Part shown: positions 18,930 to 27,661 of the stretch, in pieces | How the letters are laid out: each line of letters opens with the position of its first letter | Position numbering within the stretch: position 1 is the first letter of the stretch | Assembly: GCA_050699875.1 (NCBI GenBank) | Contig: JBOHFX010000034.1 | Location: 3,815 to 67,814 of the forward strand | Length of the DNA stretch: 64,000 nucleotides | Source: GCA-003244245 sp050699875 | Lineage (GTDB): Bacteria > Actinomycetota > Actinomycetes > Mycobacteriales > Pseudonocardiaceae | Reading direction: 5' to 3' | Made by a program: the position numbers and the translations under genes | Notes under the pieces: model-generated | The model's database searches: none | What the model was told of the DNA's origin: nothing | The model's input: the letters and a program-made list of their open reading frames with translations, nothing else

Positions 18930-20027
18930 TCAGTGGTCGCGGTGGGTGGCCAGCCGGGCGAGCGCGCCCAGTTCTCCGATGGCTTGGGTTGTCGGGCCGG
19001 CTGCGTGCACATCGCGCATCGCTTGCGCCAGCAGATCGTCAACCTGGGTCTGACTCCAGGCGCGCCCGCCCGCAATGTCGATCAGGTCCGCGGCCCGGGC
19101 CAGGTCGGTGCCGGTGAGCGGCTGGTCGCCGTGGTAGAGCGCAGCCAGCTCCCGCCCGGACGGGGTACCAGAGGTCAGGGCGGCCACCACCGGAAGGGAC
19201 TTCTTACGGCTGCGCAGGTCCGAGTAGACGGGCTTGCCGGTCACCGCCGGGTCTCCCCAGATGCCCAGAAGGTCGTCCACGTGCTGGAACGCCAGACCCA
19301 GGTGTGCCCCGAAGGAGCGCAGACACTGGACCTGCTCCGGGCCACCACCCCCGAACAAGGCACCCAGTGCGCAGGCACACCTGATCAGGGCGCCGGTCTT
19401 TCCCTCGGCCATACGCCGGCATTCGGCCAGCTCAACCTGGGTGCGTTGTTCGAAGGCCAGGTCCACGCTCTGGCCTTCCACCAGATCCTGCACCGCGGCG
19501 CTGAGTACCCGGGTCCCGTCCGTGGCGGCTGGGTGCCCGCTGGTGGCGAGCACGTCCAAGGCCAACGTCAGTAGCGCGTCCCCGGCCAGGATCGCCGCGT
19601 TGAGACCGAACACGCTCCAGGCCGTGGGGCGGTGGCGTCGGGTGATGTCACCGTCGATCACATCGTCATGCAGGAGGGAGAAGTTGTGCACCAACTCCAC
19701 CGCGGCCGCGGCCGGCACTGCCCCGGCAGGAACCCCGCCTACGGCCTGGGCGCTGAGCAATACCAGGGCGGGGCGGATCGCTTTGCCCCCGGCTGCATTG
19801 ACGCCGGTCCCTTTCACCCTGGTCGCCTTAACCCCGGACGCGTCATCTGGCTGGCCATGCTCGGTCGACCAGCCGAAGTGATAGCTGGCGATACGCCGCA
19901 TCGCGGGCGGGAGCGTGTCGACCGCCGCCCGCAAGGCTGGCTCAACAGCGATTCGGCTCCACGCGAGCACCTCACCTGCCGACCGGCCCTCGGCCATCAC
20001 GTCACTGCTGGTCACCATGCGCCTCAC
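18930..20027 (-). CDS. Polyprenyl diphosphate synthase (GPP/FPP-type)
   Basis: A 365-residue trans-isoprenyl diphosphate synthase that condenses IPP with an allylic primer. The first Asp-rich motif is HNFSLLHDDVIDGD and the second is FQHVDDLLGIWGD; the basic GGKAIRPALVLLSAQAVGG region binds IPP. Product length cannot be read reliably: GPP is needed by the methyltransferase/2-MIB branch and FPP by geosmin synthase, so it may make either or both. The start is GTG 20027, or ATG 20018 with GAGG just upstream. It sits 64 bp after the methyltransferase gene. Polyprenyl synthases are known neighbours of family 2 encapsulin/terpene-cyclase loci. Confidence 0.9.
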   Translation of the reverse strand: MRRMVTSSDVMAEGRSAGEVLAWSRIAVEPALRAAVDTLPPAMRRIASYHFGWSTEHGQPDDASGVKATRVKGTGVNAAGGKAIRPALVLLSAQAVGGVPAGAVPAAAAVELVHNFSLLHDDVIDGDITRRHRPTAWSVFGLNAAILAGDALLTLALDVLATSGHPAATDGTRVLSAAVQDLVEGQSVDLAFEQRTQVELAECRRMAEGKTGALIRCACALGALFGGGGPEQVQCLRSFGAHLGLAFQHVDDLLGIWGDPAVTGKPVYSDLRSRKKSLPVVAALTSGTPSGRELAALYHGDQPLTGTDLARAADLIDIAGGRAWSQTQVDDLLAQAMRDVHAAGPTTQAIGELGALARLATHRDH

Positions 20028-20091
20028 CCATCCCGATACGGTCGGATATGTAGCTTGTGCCGCGAATACCCGCGAGTCGTGGCGACAGGAC

Positions 20092-20955
20092 TCAGACCCG
20101 ATCGGCGACGATGAGCAGGTAATGGAAGCTGCCCTCTCGATATGCCGTCAGGAATGGCTCCTCGATCCCGGTGGCCACCGAAGACTTCGCCCGCAGTTCC
20201 CAGTACGGGATGGTATGGGCGGTCAGATCGATGACGTTGATCGGGACCAAGTTGTGGGCCGTCAACGCCTTGAAGTAATCGCTCCTGGGGTGGATGTTGC
20301 AGGTGTAGTGCTCGTCGATCCGGCTGACCGCCTTGGACCGGCCGCCCGTCACGTCGTTGTAGCAACCGGTAATACAGGCGTAGCGACCGCCGTATTCCAG
20401 TAGGCGGGAGAACTCGTCGAATAGCGGGAACAGATCCACATACATGGTGGACTCGTTGTTCCAGATGCTCCGGTACGATCCTGTCTCGAAACCAGTGTCC
20501 AGCATGTTGCGGAAGTGAAACTTCACCTGGTCGGCCACGCCCCATTGCTCGGCCTGGTTGTTGGCGAACCCGACCTGGTATTCCGAAATTGTCACGCCAT
20601 CCACCCGGCAGCCGAAGCGTTGGTTGGCCATGAAGCTGGTACCGCCCCGGCCGGACCCGGCATCCAAAAGGCGGTCACTGGGCGAGATGTCGCCGAGATG
20701 ATCGAGGAGTAGGTTCGCCTGCATTGTCTCCAGCCGGTGCAGTTCCTCGATAATCCGATCGTCCCGGGTTTTCTTCGGACCTTCCAGCACGGACGGCTCG
20801 TAGTCGCCGATCCCGTAGTGGTGGTGGTATAGGCCGTCGACATCACCGAGCCGCAGGTTGACGGGGTCCTGCTGGTTGGTGTTCCAATACGCCGCCACCG
20901 ACCTTTGGTAGGCGGTGTGCAGTACGTTGGCAGTGTTACGAGTGGTCATGGTCAT
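20092..20955 (-). CDS. Geranyl diphosphate 2-C-methyltransferase
   Basis: A 287-residue SAM-dependent methyltransferase that makes the C11 precursor 2-methyl-GPP for 2-methylisoborneol. SAM motif I is DRLLDAGSGRGGTSFMA. The family-specific start (TAYQRSVAAYWNTNQQDPVN) and acidic/aromatic pocket segments (NNESTMYVDLFPLFDEFSRL, HYTCNIHPRSDYFKALTAHN) match GPP methyltransferases, not generic ones. The ATG has an excellent AGAAGGAGG ribosome site. It lies directly downstream of the cyclase that would use its product, the conserved 2-MIB gene order. Confidence 0.94.
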   Translation of the reverse strand: MTMTTRNTANVLHTAYQRSVAAYWNTNQQDPVNLRLGDVDGLYHHHYGIGDYEPSVLEGPKKTRDDRIIEELHRLETMQANLLLDHLGDISPSDRLLDAGSGRGGTSFMANQRFGCRVDGVTISEYQVGFANNQAEQWGVADQVKFHFRNMLDTGFETGSYRSIWNNESTMYVDLFPLFDEFSRLLEYGGRYACITGCYNDVTGGRSKAVSRIDEHYTCNIHPRSDYFKALTAHNLVPINVIDLTAHTIPYWELRAKSSVATGIEEPFLTAYREGSFHYLLIVADRV

Positions 20956-21022
20956 GGTGAAGACCTCCTTCTGCTTATCGACCGGGTAGCCGATGCCAGG
21001 CCGGGTTCAGTGGACGCACCGC

Positions 21023-22258
21023 TCACGCGTTGCTCGCGCCGTGGTACCGCTCGGTGGTGCTGTGCCATTCGCGGTTACCGCCGAGCCAGGCCCATATGTC
21101 GGCCAGGAAACGCCGCAACGCAAGCGAGCCCACTTGGGCCAGGACGGTCGCCTCCTCGACGAAAATGTGCATCAGCTCGTTATGGATTCGCACCGTGCGC
21201 TCGACCGCTTCCTGGGGAGTGCATTTCTCCTCGGCGGCGATCACCTTGGGCAGGTCGAAGTCCCCGTCCGATTCCTTGGCCATCGAGTACAGATCATTCA
21301 GAATCACGCTCGCACTACCGGCCAAGCAAAACACACGGCGCACCCGCCTATCGGCGAACTCGGCGGAGGGAAGCTCGTAGCCGGCAATCGGATCAACCAA
21401 AACCATGGGCGGCAAGAAGCTGTTTTCATGCCGATGCGTCAAATACTCCCAGACCGGCGGGATTCGCCCCGTGGCGCGCCAGTTCGCCTCATGGTTGTAG
21501 GCCATGAACATGACCGACAGCTCGTGGCGGAGCCGGGCTACCTGCGTCGCTGTGGCGTATCGGGCAAGGTGTTCGAAAGCCGAGCGGTACGCGACCGCGA
21601 CGGGCTCCTCCGATAGTGCCTGGTCGAGGTGGGGCGCGTAACAGACCGGGAGATCAGCCGGATCCACTGCCGCGTAGGTGATCCCTAGACGCGAGCCGAT
21701 CACCTTCGCATCGGCACTCAGGGACTCCTCGTCGAGGAAGTGGTCGTCCGTGGCCCACTCCGCCAAAACGCACTTCGCTGCCGCCAGCAGCCGGTCAGGG
21801 TCGTCTGTGGCCGGATGGGTCAGCATCATCAGACGTCCGAAATTGGCCATCCGCACGCGGTAGAGCTGTCCGGGGTAGATCCCGACCTGCCCGGCCCAGT
21901 CCACCAGGCGGTCGTTGACCTCCTCGCCGAGGGCTCTGTCGTCACGCACCGCCGGAGGGCAGTACAGCTCTGAATCCGAGCGGGGTTTCGCGCCACGGCT
22001 GGTGGCTGGGGATGTCTCGATGACGGTGGTGGACGGCCAGGGGATTCGGATCGCTGACGTACCCAGGCCGGTGGGACCGGTGACGAGCCGGCCTACAGCC
22101 GACGTGGTCAGCTGGCCTTCATCCTCGGATCGCTGATCTCCGGCGAATCCAGGGAGGTCCCTCGGAGCAGTGCGTTCTGGATTGGCAAACAGGGCGACCG
22201 CCACGCCCGCCAGGTCATGGGTGGCCGTAGGCGCGGACACACGAGACAGCACAGACAC
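21023..22258 (-). CDS. 2-methylisoborneol synthase-type terpene cyclase
   Basis: A 411-residue class I terpene cyclase expected to convert 2-methyl-GPP to 2-methylisoborneol (2-methylenebornane is an alternative product). A ~115-residue Pro/Ser/Thr-rich, probably disordered N-terminal extension precedes the all-alpha cyclase domain (from about LYCPPAVRDDRALGEEVNDR). Metal-binding motifs are DDHFLDEE and the NSE triad NDLYSMAKE. Residues 61-69 read GPTGLGTSA, also found in the geosmin synthase. The start at GTG 22258 has GAAGGAGA 4 nt upstream; upstream codons in the same frame lie in the encapsulin gene and are not used. It follows the encapsulin stop by 40 bp, the pairing seen in family 2B encapsulin operons, where this cyclase is the known cargo type. 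Confidence 0.92.
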   Translation of the reverse strand: MSVLSRVSAPTATHDLAGVAVALFANPERTAPRDLPGFAGDQRSEDEGQLTTSAVGRLVTGPTGLGTSAIRIPWPSTTVIETSPATSRGAKPRSDSELYCPPAVRDDRALGEEVNDRLVDWAGQVGIYPGQLYRVRMANFGRLMMLTHPATDDPDRLLAAAKCVLAEWATDDHFLDEESLSADAKVIGSRLGITYAAVDPADLPVCYAPHLDQALSEEPVAVAYRSAFEHLARYATATQVARLRHELSVMFMAYNHEANWRATGRIPPVWEYLTHRHENSFLPPMVLVDPIAGYELPSAEFADRRVRRVFCLAGSASVILNDLYSMAKESDGDFDLPKVIAAEEKCTPQEAVERTVRIHNELMHIFVEEATVLAQVGSLALRRFLADIWAWLGGNREWHSTTERYHGASNA

Positions 22259-22298
22259 CGGTTCTCCTTCGTTAGTGGCTGGTGAAGCTTTTTTCCTC

Positions 22299-23750
22299 CT
22301 AACGGCTGATTTCCACGTTTTCCAGGATGCCGAGTGCGTCCGGAACCAGGACCGCCGCCGAGTAGTAAGTGCTGACCAGGTAGGAAATGATCGCCTTTTC
22401 GTCGATACCCATGAAACGGACGTTGCATCCAGGCTGGACTTCATCGGGAATGCCGGTCTGGTGCAGGCCGATCACACCTTCGTCCTCCACACCGGTACGG
22501 AGCGCGAGGATCGAGCTGGTGCGGGTCTCGGTGATGGGAATCTTGTTGCAGGGAAAGATCGGTACACCACGCCAAGTCCGCATCATCTGACCGTCGACCT
22601 CGATGTTCTGCGGGTAGATGCCCCGGCGGTTGCATTCCCGGCCGAAGGCCGCCATGGTGCGCGGATGGGCCAAGAAGACCTTCGTCTTCCTCCGGCGGGT
22701 GAGTAGTTCATCGAGGTCGTCTGGTGTGGGTGACCCGGAGCGGGTGTTGATGCGCTGCGACGAATCGACGTTGTGTAGCAGCCCGAAACCTGAATTGTTG
22801 ATCATCTCATGCTCTTGGCGTTCGCGCAGTGCCTCGATGGTCAGTCGTAGCTGCTGCTCGACCTGGTCCATCGGATTGCTGTAGAGATCCGCGACCCGGG
22901 TGTGCACCCGCAGCACGGTCTGGGCCACACTCAGTTCGTATTCCCGTGGAGTGAGGTCATAATCGACGAAAGTCCCCGTCAACTCGGGCTCGCCCTCGTG
23001 CCCTGAGGTGAGCTCGATATCTGCTTCACCGCGCCTGTTCTGTGGCCGCTGGGCCTGGGCTCGGAATCGTGCGAGGTGCGCCCGCAACGCCTCGGACCGG
23101 TCGATCATGTCTTCGAATACTCGCTGGGGTAACGCCAGTACCGTGCATCCGGTCACCGCCGTGACCGTGAATGTCCAGTTGTCTTGAGAATCCACCAACT
23201 CCCTTGCACCGAAATAATCACCGTCGGACAAGGTGCCCAGCGCGGTCGGCTCGCCGTACTTCCCAAGACCGATCTTGTTGACCTTGCCGCGAACGATGAG
23301 GAATACCTGATCGGCGGGCTGGCCCTGCTGAACGATTGTGTCGCCGGCGTCGAATTCCTCCTGCGTGAACCGGTCTGCCAAGGTATTGAGCACCTCGGGA
23401 TCATGAAAGTCGCGCAGCATCGGCAGCTCACGTAGCTCGTCCGGAACGACCCGCACCTCAGCGCCCGTTGTGGTGAATGTCACCCGCCCGTCGCCCACCG
23501 TATAGGTCAATCGGCGGTTCACCCGGTACGTCCCACTGGAAGCTTCTACCCACGGCAATGCCCGTAGCAGCCACCGCGGCGTGATGCTCTGCATCTGCGG
23601 CACGGACTTTGTCGTCGTCGACAGATTGCTGGCAGCCGCCGTGCTCAGACTCAGCTGGGGTCGCTCACCATCAACACCCGGCTCCGACTGTGCAATCTCC
23701 GGCTGTGGCATCTCAGGCTGGGCCAATTCCGTCACCGCACGCACCGCCAA
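22299..23750 (-). CDS. Family 2B encapsulin shell protein (copy A)
   Basis: A 483-residue HK97-fold nanocompartment shell protein with an inserted cyclic-nucleotide-binding-like domain; such genes are often mislabelled Crp-family regulators. There is a flexible acidic/Pro N-arm (1-~35), then a shell segment (RWLLRALPWVEASSGTYRVN), the cNMP-like domain (~108-230, DTIVQQGQPADQVFLIVRGK) and the main shell domain (SVAQTVLRVHTRVADLYSNP to GIDEKAIISYLVSTYYSAAV). No helix-turn-helix is present. The phosphate-binding cassette (YFGARELVDSQDNWTFTVTA) lacks the usual Arg. The start is uncertain: TTG 23750, GTG 23744 or GTG 23735, none with a strong ribosome site. It lies between the two terpene cyclase genes. 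Confidence 0.9.
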   Translation of the reverse strand: MAVRAVTELAQPEMPQPEIAQSEPGVDGERPQLSLSTAAASNLSTTTKSVPQMQSITPRWLLRALPWVEASSGTYRVNRRLTYTVGDGRVTFTTTGAEVRVVPDELRELPMLRDFHDPEVLNTLADRFTQEEFDAGDTIVQQGQPADQVFLIVRGKVNKIGLGKYGEPTALGTLSDGDYFGARELVDSQDNWTFTVTAVTGCTVLALPQRVFEDMIDRSEALRAHLARFRAQAQRPQNRRGEADIELTSGHEGEPELTGTFVDYDLTPREYELSVAQTVLRVHTRVADLYSNPMDQVEQQLRLTIEALRERQEHEMINNSGFGLLHNVDSSQRINTRSGSPTPDDLDELLTRRRKTKVFLAHPRTMAAFGRECNRRGIYPQNIEVDGQMMRTWRGVPIFPCNKIPITETRTSSILALRTGVEDEGVIGLHQTGIPDEVQPGCNVRFMGIDEKAIISYLVSTYYSAAVLVPDALGILENVEISR

Positions 23751-23767
23751 TCAGTCAAGGCCAGGTG

Positions 23768-26056
23768 TCAGACCGCAGTCCGCATGCTGCTCAGCAAATC
23801 AGTCATGGCGCCGCGAGTACCCAGCCCGGTGGGGCCGGGGAGCTGTTGCGGCGGTTTCCGGTAACGCCGGCGCAATGCTGACTCGGGATACCGGCCGGTC
23901 AACATATGCCAATCGAGGATGCCGGCCATCCAGTCCTGCAGTCCCACAACGTATTCGTCGAGAGCTTCGCGGGCATAGGCATCCAGGCCGAGATCGGCGG
24001 CGAGGAACGGTAACTCGGTGGCGATGATGTGCTCGAACTGCCGCATTCTCGAGGTCATCAGGTCATTGATGACCGAGACCGCCCGCTCCCGATCTACGTC
24101 AAGAAATTTCTGCACGACCAGGACACAGTTGTGCAGCTCACCCTCGAACTCGATCTCCTTCTGGTAGGAAAAGATGTCATTGGTGAAGCAAGCGAAGTCT
24201 TGAGCCGAATTCTCCAGTGCACGGACCGCTCGGGTGCCGAAGACCTCCGGTGGGATCCGTGCGGCCCGGGCGATACGGGCCAGGTTCATCGTGAGGTCTG
24301 AGCCGAACGTTTTGCGCCGCATCTCGACATAGTCGACGGGATCCGGAATCCGATGCCGGATGTGATTCGCAAGCTCCCACAACCAACTCGTCGTCATCGC
24401 CTCGACACCCAGCCTGAATTGACGACGCTGGGCCATGGGCATCGGGAAGGCCGTGCGCACCCACAGATCAGCCAGACCCTTCTCGACGGCATTGACTGGA
24501 GGTGGCGTGGTGCCGCAATCCAGCGGCATGAACATCGGCAGCCGTGCGTTGAACGCCTTCGCAGCGGGCATGTTGCGGGTAGTGCCGAAGACCGCCGGGA
24601 AGTAGTCGTCACCGTAGGTGCCCCAGGTCAGCCAGGCCGAGGATTGATCGAGCTCGGGCCCGGATGCGTCCGGATGGAGCCTCGCCGCGCAGACCGCGAA
24701 GTCGAACAGCGCCAGATTCTCTTCATCCCAGATGCCGATACCGTCGGGGAGTGGCTGGGACGTTTCAACCTGGAACATCCCCATCTGACGGGCCCAGTCT
24801 ATGCAATGTTGGCGCGACCGTTCCAGGTTGGCATTCACCCGGGCGGTGTAGGGCATGTAGAAGTCGGGAAGGGTGATCGGCCCCACCGTCTGGTACGGCG
24901 CATGCGTGTGGTAGGTGACCCTTTGCAGGCCCAGTGCACTAGGCGAAAGGGCGCCGTGTGACAGCGTGATCTGCGCGGTGATCTGCGCTGCGGAGGTGCC
25001 CAAGCCAGTGGGCCCGCCAAGCAGTCGCTCCACTACCGGCGGCTGAGGATTGGACGTCTCTTTCATGTAGCGACTGGATCGCAGGTGCCATTCATGGCCG
25101 CCTGATTGCCAATCTTGCAACCCTTTGACGTAGAGCAGCACGCTCTCGCGTTCAAGCAGATCCAGACCGTGCTCATCGAAAAGGGCGGGCAGCTCGGTGA
25201 GCGTGGTGTTCTCGAATTGATGCAGGCGCGACGTCAGGATGTCGTTGGTCAGGTCAGCGGCGCGTTGCGGGCTGACGCCGAGGAATCGCTCCAACACCAA
25301 CACGCAGTTGTTGATCTCGCCTTCTTCCTGAGTTTCGCGTTGGTAGGAGAAGAGATCGTTGCGAAGGTGCACGGCGTCGGCGAACGTGTCTTTGAGGACA
25401 CGTATCGGGCGAGTGTCGGCGATCCTGGCCGGAATCTCGACGAACGTGGCGTGCTCGACGAGGTCGGCTGACCATGGTGCGCCGCCGACCTTGCGGCGCA
25501 CCTCGACGTACTCGATCGGGTTCGGGACCCGGTCCCCACTGATGTTGGCGAGCTCCCAGGTCGATTCGTACAGAAGGTTCTTGGTGCTCTCGAAGAACCG
25601 CAGTCGCCATTCTGGAGATCGGTAGGGAGCCGTCCGCGCCCACAGGTCGATCAGCCCACGCTCGACCGGATTCGTCGGCTCCGGCGGTGGGCTGAGATCT
25701 ACTGGCATGAACGCGGGCAGCCCGTTGAGGTACTTCTTCGCGCCGGCCTGGTCCTTGCTGCGCTTGTAGAGCTCCAGGAAGTGATCGTCGAAATAGAACA
25801 CCCACACATACCAGTCGGTCACCAGGTCGAGCTCCCGGCTCGGCGCGTCGGGATGGGTATACGCGCAGAGCAAGGCGAAGTCCATCGAGTCGAACTTGTC
25901 CTCATCCCAGATTTCTGGGCCGGGCTGTCCCTGCGGTTCGTCCAGCATTCCCATCCCACGAGCCCACGCCTTGGTGTGCCGGCGCGCCGTGTCCAGGTGA
26001 GGATTCAACCGCGCCGGGTACGGCATGTAGAAATCTGGAAGCTCATATGGTTGCAT
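23768..26056 (-). CDS. geoA: Geosmin synthase, bifunctional
   Basis: A 762-residue bifunctional enzyme. The N-terminal domain cyclises FPP to germacradienol/germacrene D and the C-terminal domain turns germacradienol into geosmin. N-domain motifs are DDHFLELYKRS and NDLFSYQRETQEEGE; C-domain motifs are the degenerate DDYFP and NDIFSYQKEIEFEGE. The linker carries GPTGLGTSA (348-356) and the C-terminus carries GPTGLGTR (741-748), the same tag as in the 2-MIB cyclase. Both halves begin with the family's DFYMPYPARLNPHL/DFYMPYTARVNANL element. The ATG start is 9 bp after the encapsulin copy B stop. Placement between two encapsulin genes suggests encapsulation. Confidence 0.96.
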   Translation of the reverse strand: MQPYELPDFYMPYPARLNPHLDTARRHTKAWARGMGMLDEPQGQPGPEIWDEDKFDSMDFALLCAYTHPDAPSRELDLVTDWYVWVFYFDDHFLELYKRSKDQAGAKKYLNGLPAFMPVDLSPPPEPTNPVERGLIDLWARTAPYRSPEWRLRFFESTKNLLYESTWELANISGDRVPNPIEYVEVRRKVGGAPWSADLVEHATFVEIPARIADTRPIRVLKDTFADAVHLRNDLFSYQRETQEEGEINNCVLVLERFLGVSPQRAADLTNDILTSRLHQFENTTLTELPALFDEHGLDLLERESVLLYVKGLQDWQSGGHEWHLRSSRYMKETSNPQPPVVERLLGGPTGLGTSAAQITAQITLSHGALSPSALGLQRVTYHTHAPYQTVGPITLPDFYMPYTARVNANLERSRQHCIDWARQMGMFQVETSQPLPDGIGIWDEENLALFDFAVCAARLHPDASGPELDQSSAWLTWGTYGDDYFPAVFGTTRNMPAAKAFNARLPMFMPLDCGTTPPPVNAVEKGLADLWVRTAFPMPMAQRRQFRLGVEAMTTSWLWELANHIRHRIPDPVDYVEMRRKTFGSDLTMNLARIARAARIPPEVFGTRAVRALENSAQDFACFTNDIFSYQKEIEFEGELHNCVLVVQKFLDVDRERAVSVINDLMTSRMRQFEHIIATELPFLAADLGLDAYAREALDEYVVGLQDWMAGILDWHMLTGRYPESALRRRYRKPPQQLPGPTGLGTRGAMTDLLSSMRTAV

Positions 26057-26065
26057 GACCAGCCG

Positions 26066-27595
26066 CTATTTCGACTTCTTCGCGGATCCCGAGGACGATC
26101 CCTTCGAGGACGCCGATGATCCCGATGGCTGCGGAGCAACAGGTGCCGAGGAATCTTCGAAACGCGATACCTCGATGTTTTCGAGGATGCCGATGGCATC
26201 GGGAACCATGATGGCTGCCGAGTAGTAGGCGCTGACCAGATAGGACATGCTGGCCCTCTCGTCGATGCCCATGAAGCGGACGTTCAGCCCGGGCTGGACC
26301 TCGTCGGGAAGACCGGTCTGGTGCAGACCGATCACGCCTTGTTTCTCCAGGCCGGTGCGGAGCAGCAAAATCGAACTGGTCTGGTTCTTCGGGTCAACGG
26401 CGATCTTGTTGCAGGGCAACAGCGGTATACCACGCCAGGCCGGCATCATGTGACCCTTCATGTCCACGCTGGCCGGGTAGATGCCCCGGCGGTTACATTC
26501 CCGGCCGAACGCGGCGATGGTTCGCGGATGAGCCAGCATGACGTCTGGATCTTTCCACACCGTGGCCAGCAGTTCGTCTAGGTCGTCAGGGCTTGGCGGC
26601 CCGGTGCGGGTGCTGATCCGCTGCGAGAAGTCGGTGTTGTGCAGCAGCCCGAAACCCGAGTTGTTGATCAGCTCGTGTTCCTGGCGTTCCCGCAGCGCCT
26701 CGATGGTCAGTCGCAGCTGCTCCTCGACCTGGTTCATCGGGTTGTTGAACAGATCGGCTACTCGGGTGTGGACCCGCAGCACGGTCTGGGCCACACTGAG
26801 CTGATACTCCCGGGGCGAAAGCTCGTAATCGGCGAACGTGCCGTCTAGCGGGTGTTCCTGCTTGTGACCTGCTTCCATCCCGATGGCGGCCTCACCATAT
26901 TCGTTCTGGTTCTGCTTGGCGTTGGCCAGGTACCCCTCAATATGCTTCTGCAAGTCCTCGGACTGGTCGCGCTGTTCCCGGAACACCGCGTCGGAAAGCA
27001 CTAGTATCTTGCAAGGGGTAATTGCTGTGATCGTGTAAGGCCAGGTGTCCTGCGTCTCGACCAACTCGCGATCACCGAAATAGTGGCCATCGGATAGGAT
27101 CGCCAACTCAGTGGGTTCGCCATACTTGCCGGGACCGATCTTCTTGGCCTTGCCATGTGCGATGATGAACAACTCTTCAGCCGAATCTCCCTGTCGCACG
27201 ATTGTGGCGCCGCGCTCGATCTCTCGCTGCTCGAATCGGGCCGCCAGGGCATCCAGTACGTCTGGATGATCAATGAAATGGCGCAGCATCGGCAACTCGC
27301 GCAGATCCTTAGAGTTAACCTTTATGTCTGCGTCCCCATTCATCACGATCGCCACCCGGCCGTCACCTACCGCATAACTTGCCCGGCGGTTCACCCGGAA
27401 AGTCCCGCCCGAGGCCTCCACCCACGGCAGGACCCGCAACAGCCAACGCGTCGTGATCGCCTGCATCTGCGGCTGGGACTTGGTCGTTGTCGCCAGATTA
27501 CGGGCAGCCTCCGTAGCCAAAGTCAGCTGCGGCGCCTGGCCATTCTGCGACTGTTGACCATTCACACTCGACTCCACCTGCGTCGACTCAGTCAC
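26066..27595 (-). CDS. Family 2B encapsulin shell protein (copy B)
   Basis: A shell protein of ~509 residues, paralogous to copy A. There is a Gln/Ser/Asn-rich N-arm, then RWLLRVLPWVEASGGTFRVN, a cNMP-binding-like insert (ATIVRQGDSAEELFIIAHGK, YFGDRELVETQDTWPYTITA, again without the canonical phosphate-binding Arg) and the conserved shell core (QTVLRVHTRVADLFNNPMNQ, VIGLHQTGLPDEVQPGLNVR). Unlike copy A it ends in a ~31-residue Ser/Pro/Lys tail (SSASSKGSSSGSAKKSK). I prefer GTG 27595 (VTESTQVESS); GTGs at 27604 and 27607 are possible and no strong ribosome site decides. It is the first gene after the promoter/operator region. Confidence 0.9.
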   Translation of the reverse strand: MTESTQVESSVNGQQSQNGQAPQLTLATEAARNLATTTKSQPQMQAITTRWLLRVLPWVEASGGTFRVNRRASYAVGDGRVAIVMNGDADIKVNSKDLRELPMLRHFIDHPDVLDALAARFEQREIERGATIVRQGDSAEELFIIAHGKAKKIGPGKYGEPTELAILSDGHYFGDRELVETQDTWPYTITAITPCKILVLSDAVFREQRDQSEDLQKHIEGYLANAKQNQNEYGEAAIGMEAGHKQEHPLDGTFADYELSPREYQLSVAQTVLRVHTRVADLFNNPMNQVEEQLRLTIEALRERQEHELINNSGFGLLHNTDFSQRISTRTGPPSPDDLDELLATVWKDPDVMLAHPRTIAAFGRECNRRGIYPASVDMKGHMMPAWRGIPLLPCNKIAVDPKNQTSSILLLRTGLEKQGVIGLHQTGLPDEVQPGLNVRFMGIDERASMSYLVSAYYSAAIMVPDAIGILENIEVSRFEDSSAPVAPQPSGSSASSKGSSSGSAKKSK

Positions 27596-27661
27596 ACCAC
27601 ACACCACCGATCTTTATCTGTACAGAACAGCAGCAGGACAATGAGGGCTCGCGTTCAATAC

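Noticed and set aside
22259..22444. Extended start for the 2-MIB-type cyclase
   Set aside because: The extra codons lie inside the encapsulin 3' end in another frame; GTG 22258 has a strong ribosome site.
22299..27595. Reading the two cNMP-domain proteins as Crp/Fnr regulators or as prophage capsid genes
   Set aside because: No helix-turn-helix is present, and no portal, terminase or tail genes lie nearby; the long shell domain and terpene-cyclase neighbours fit family 2B encapsulins.
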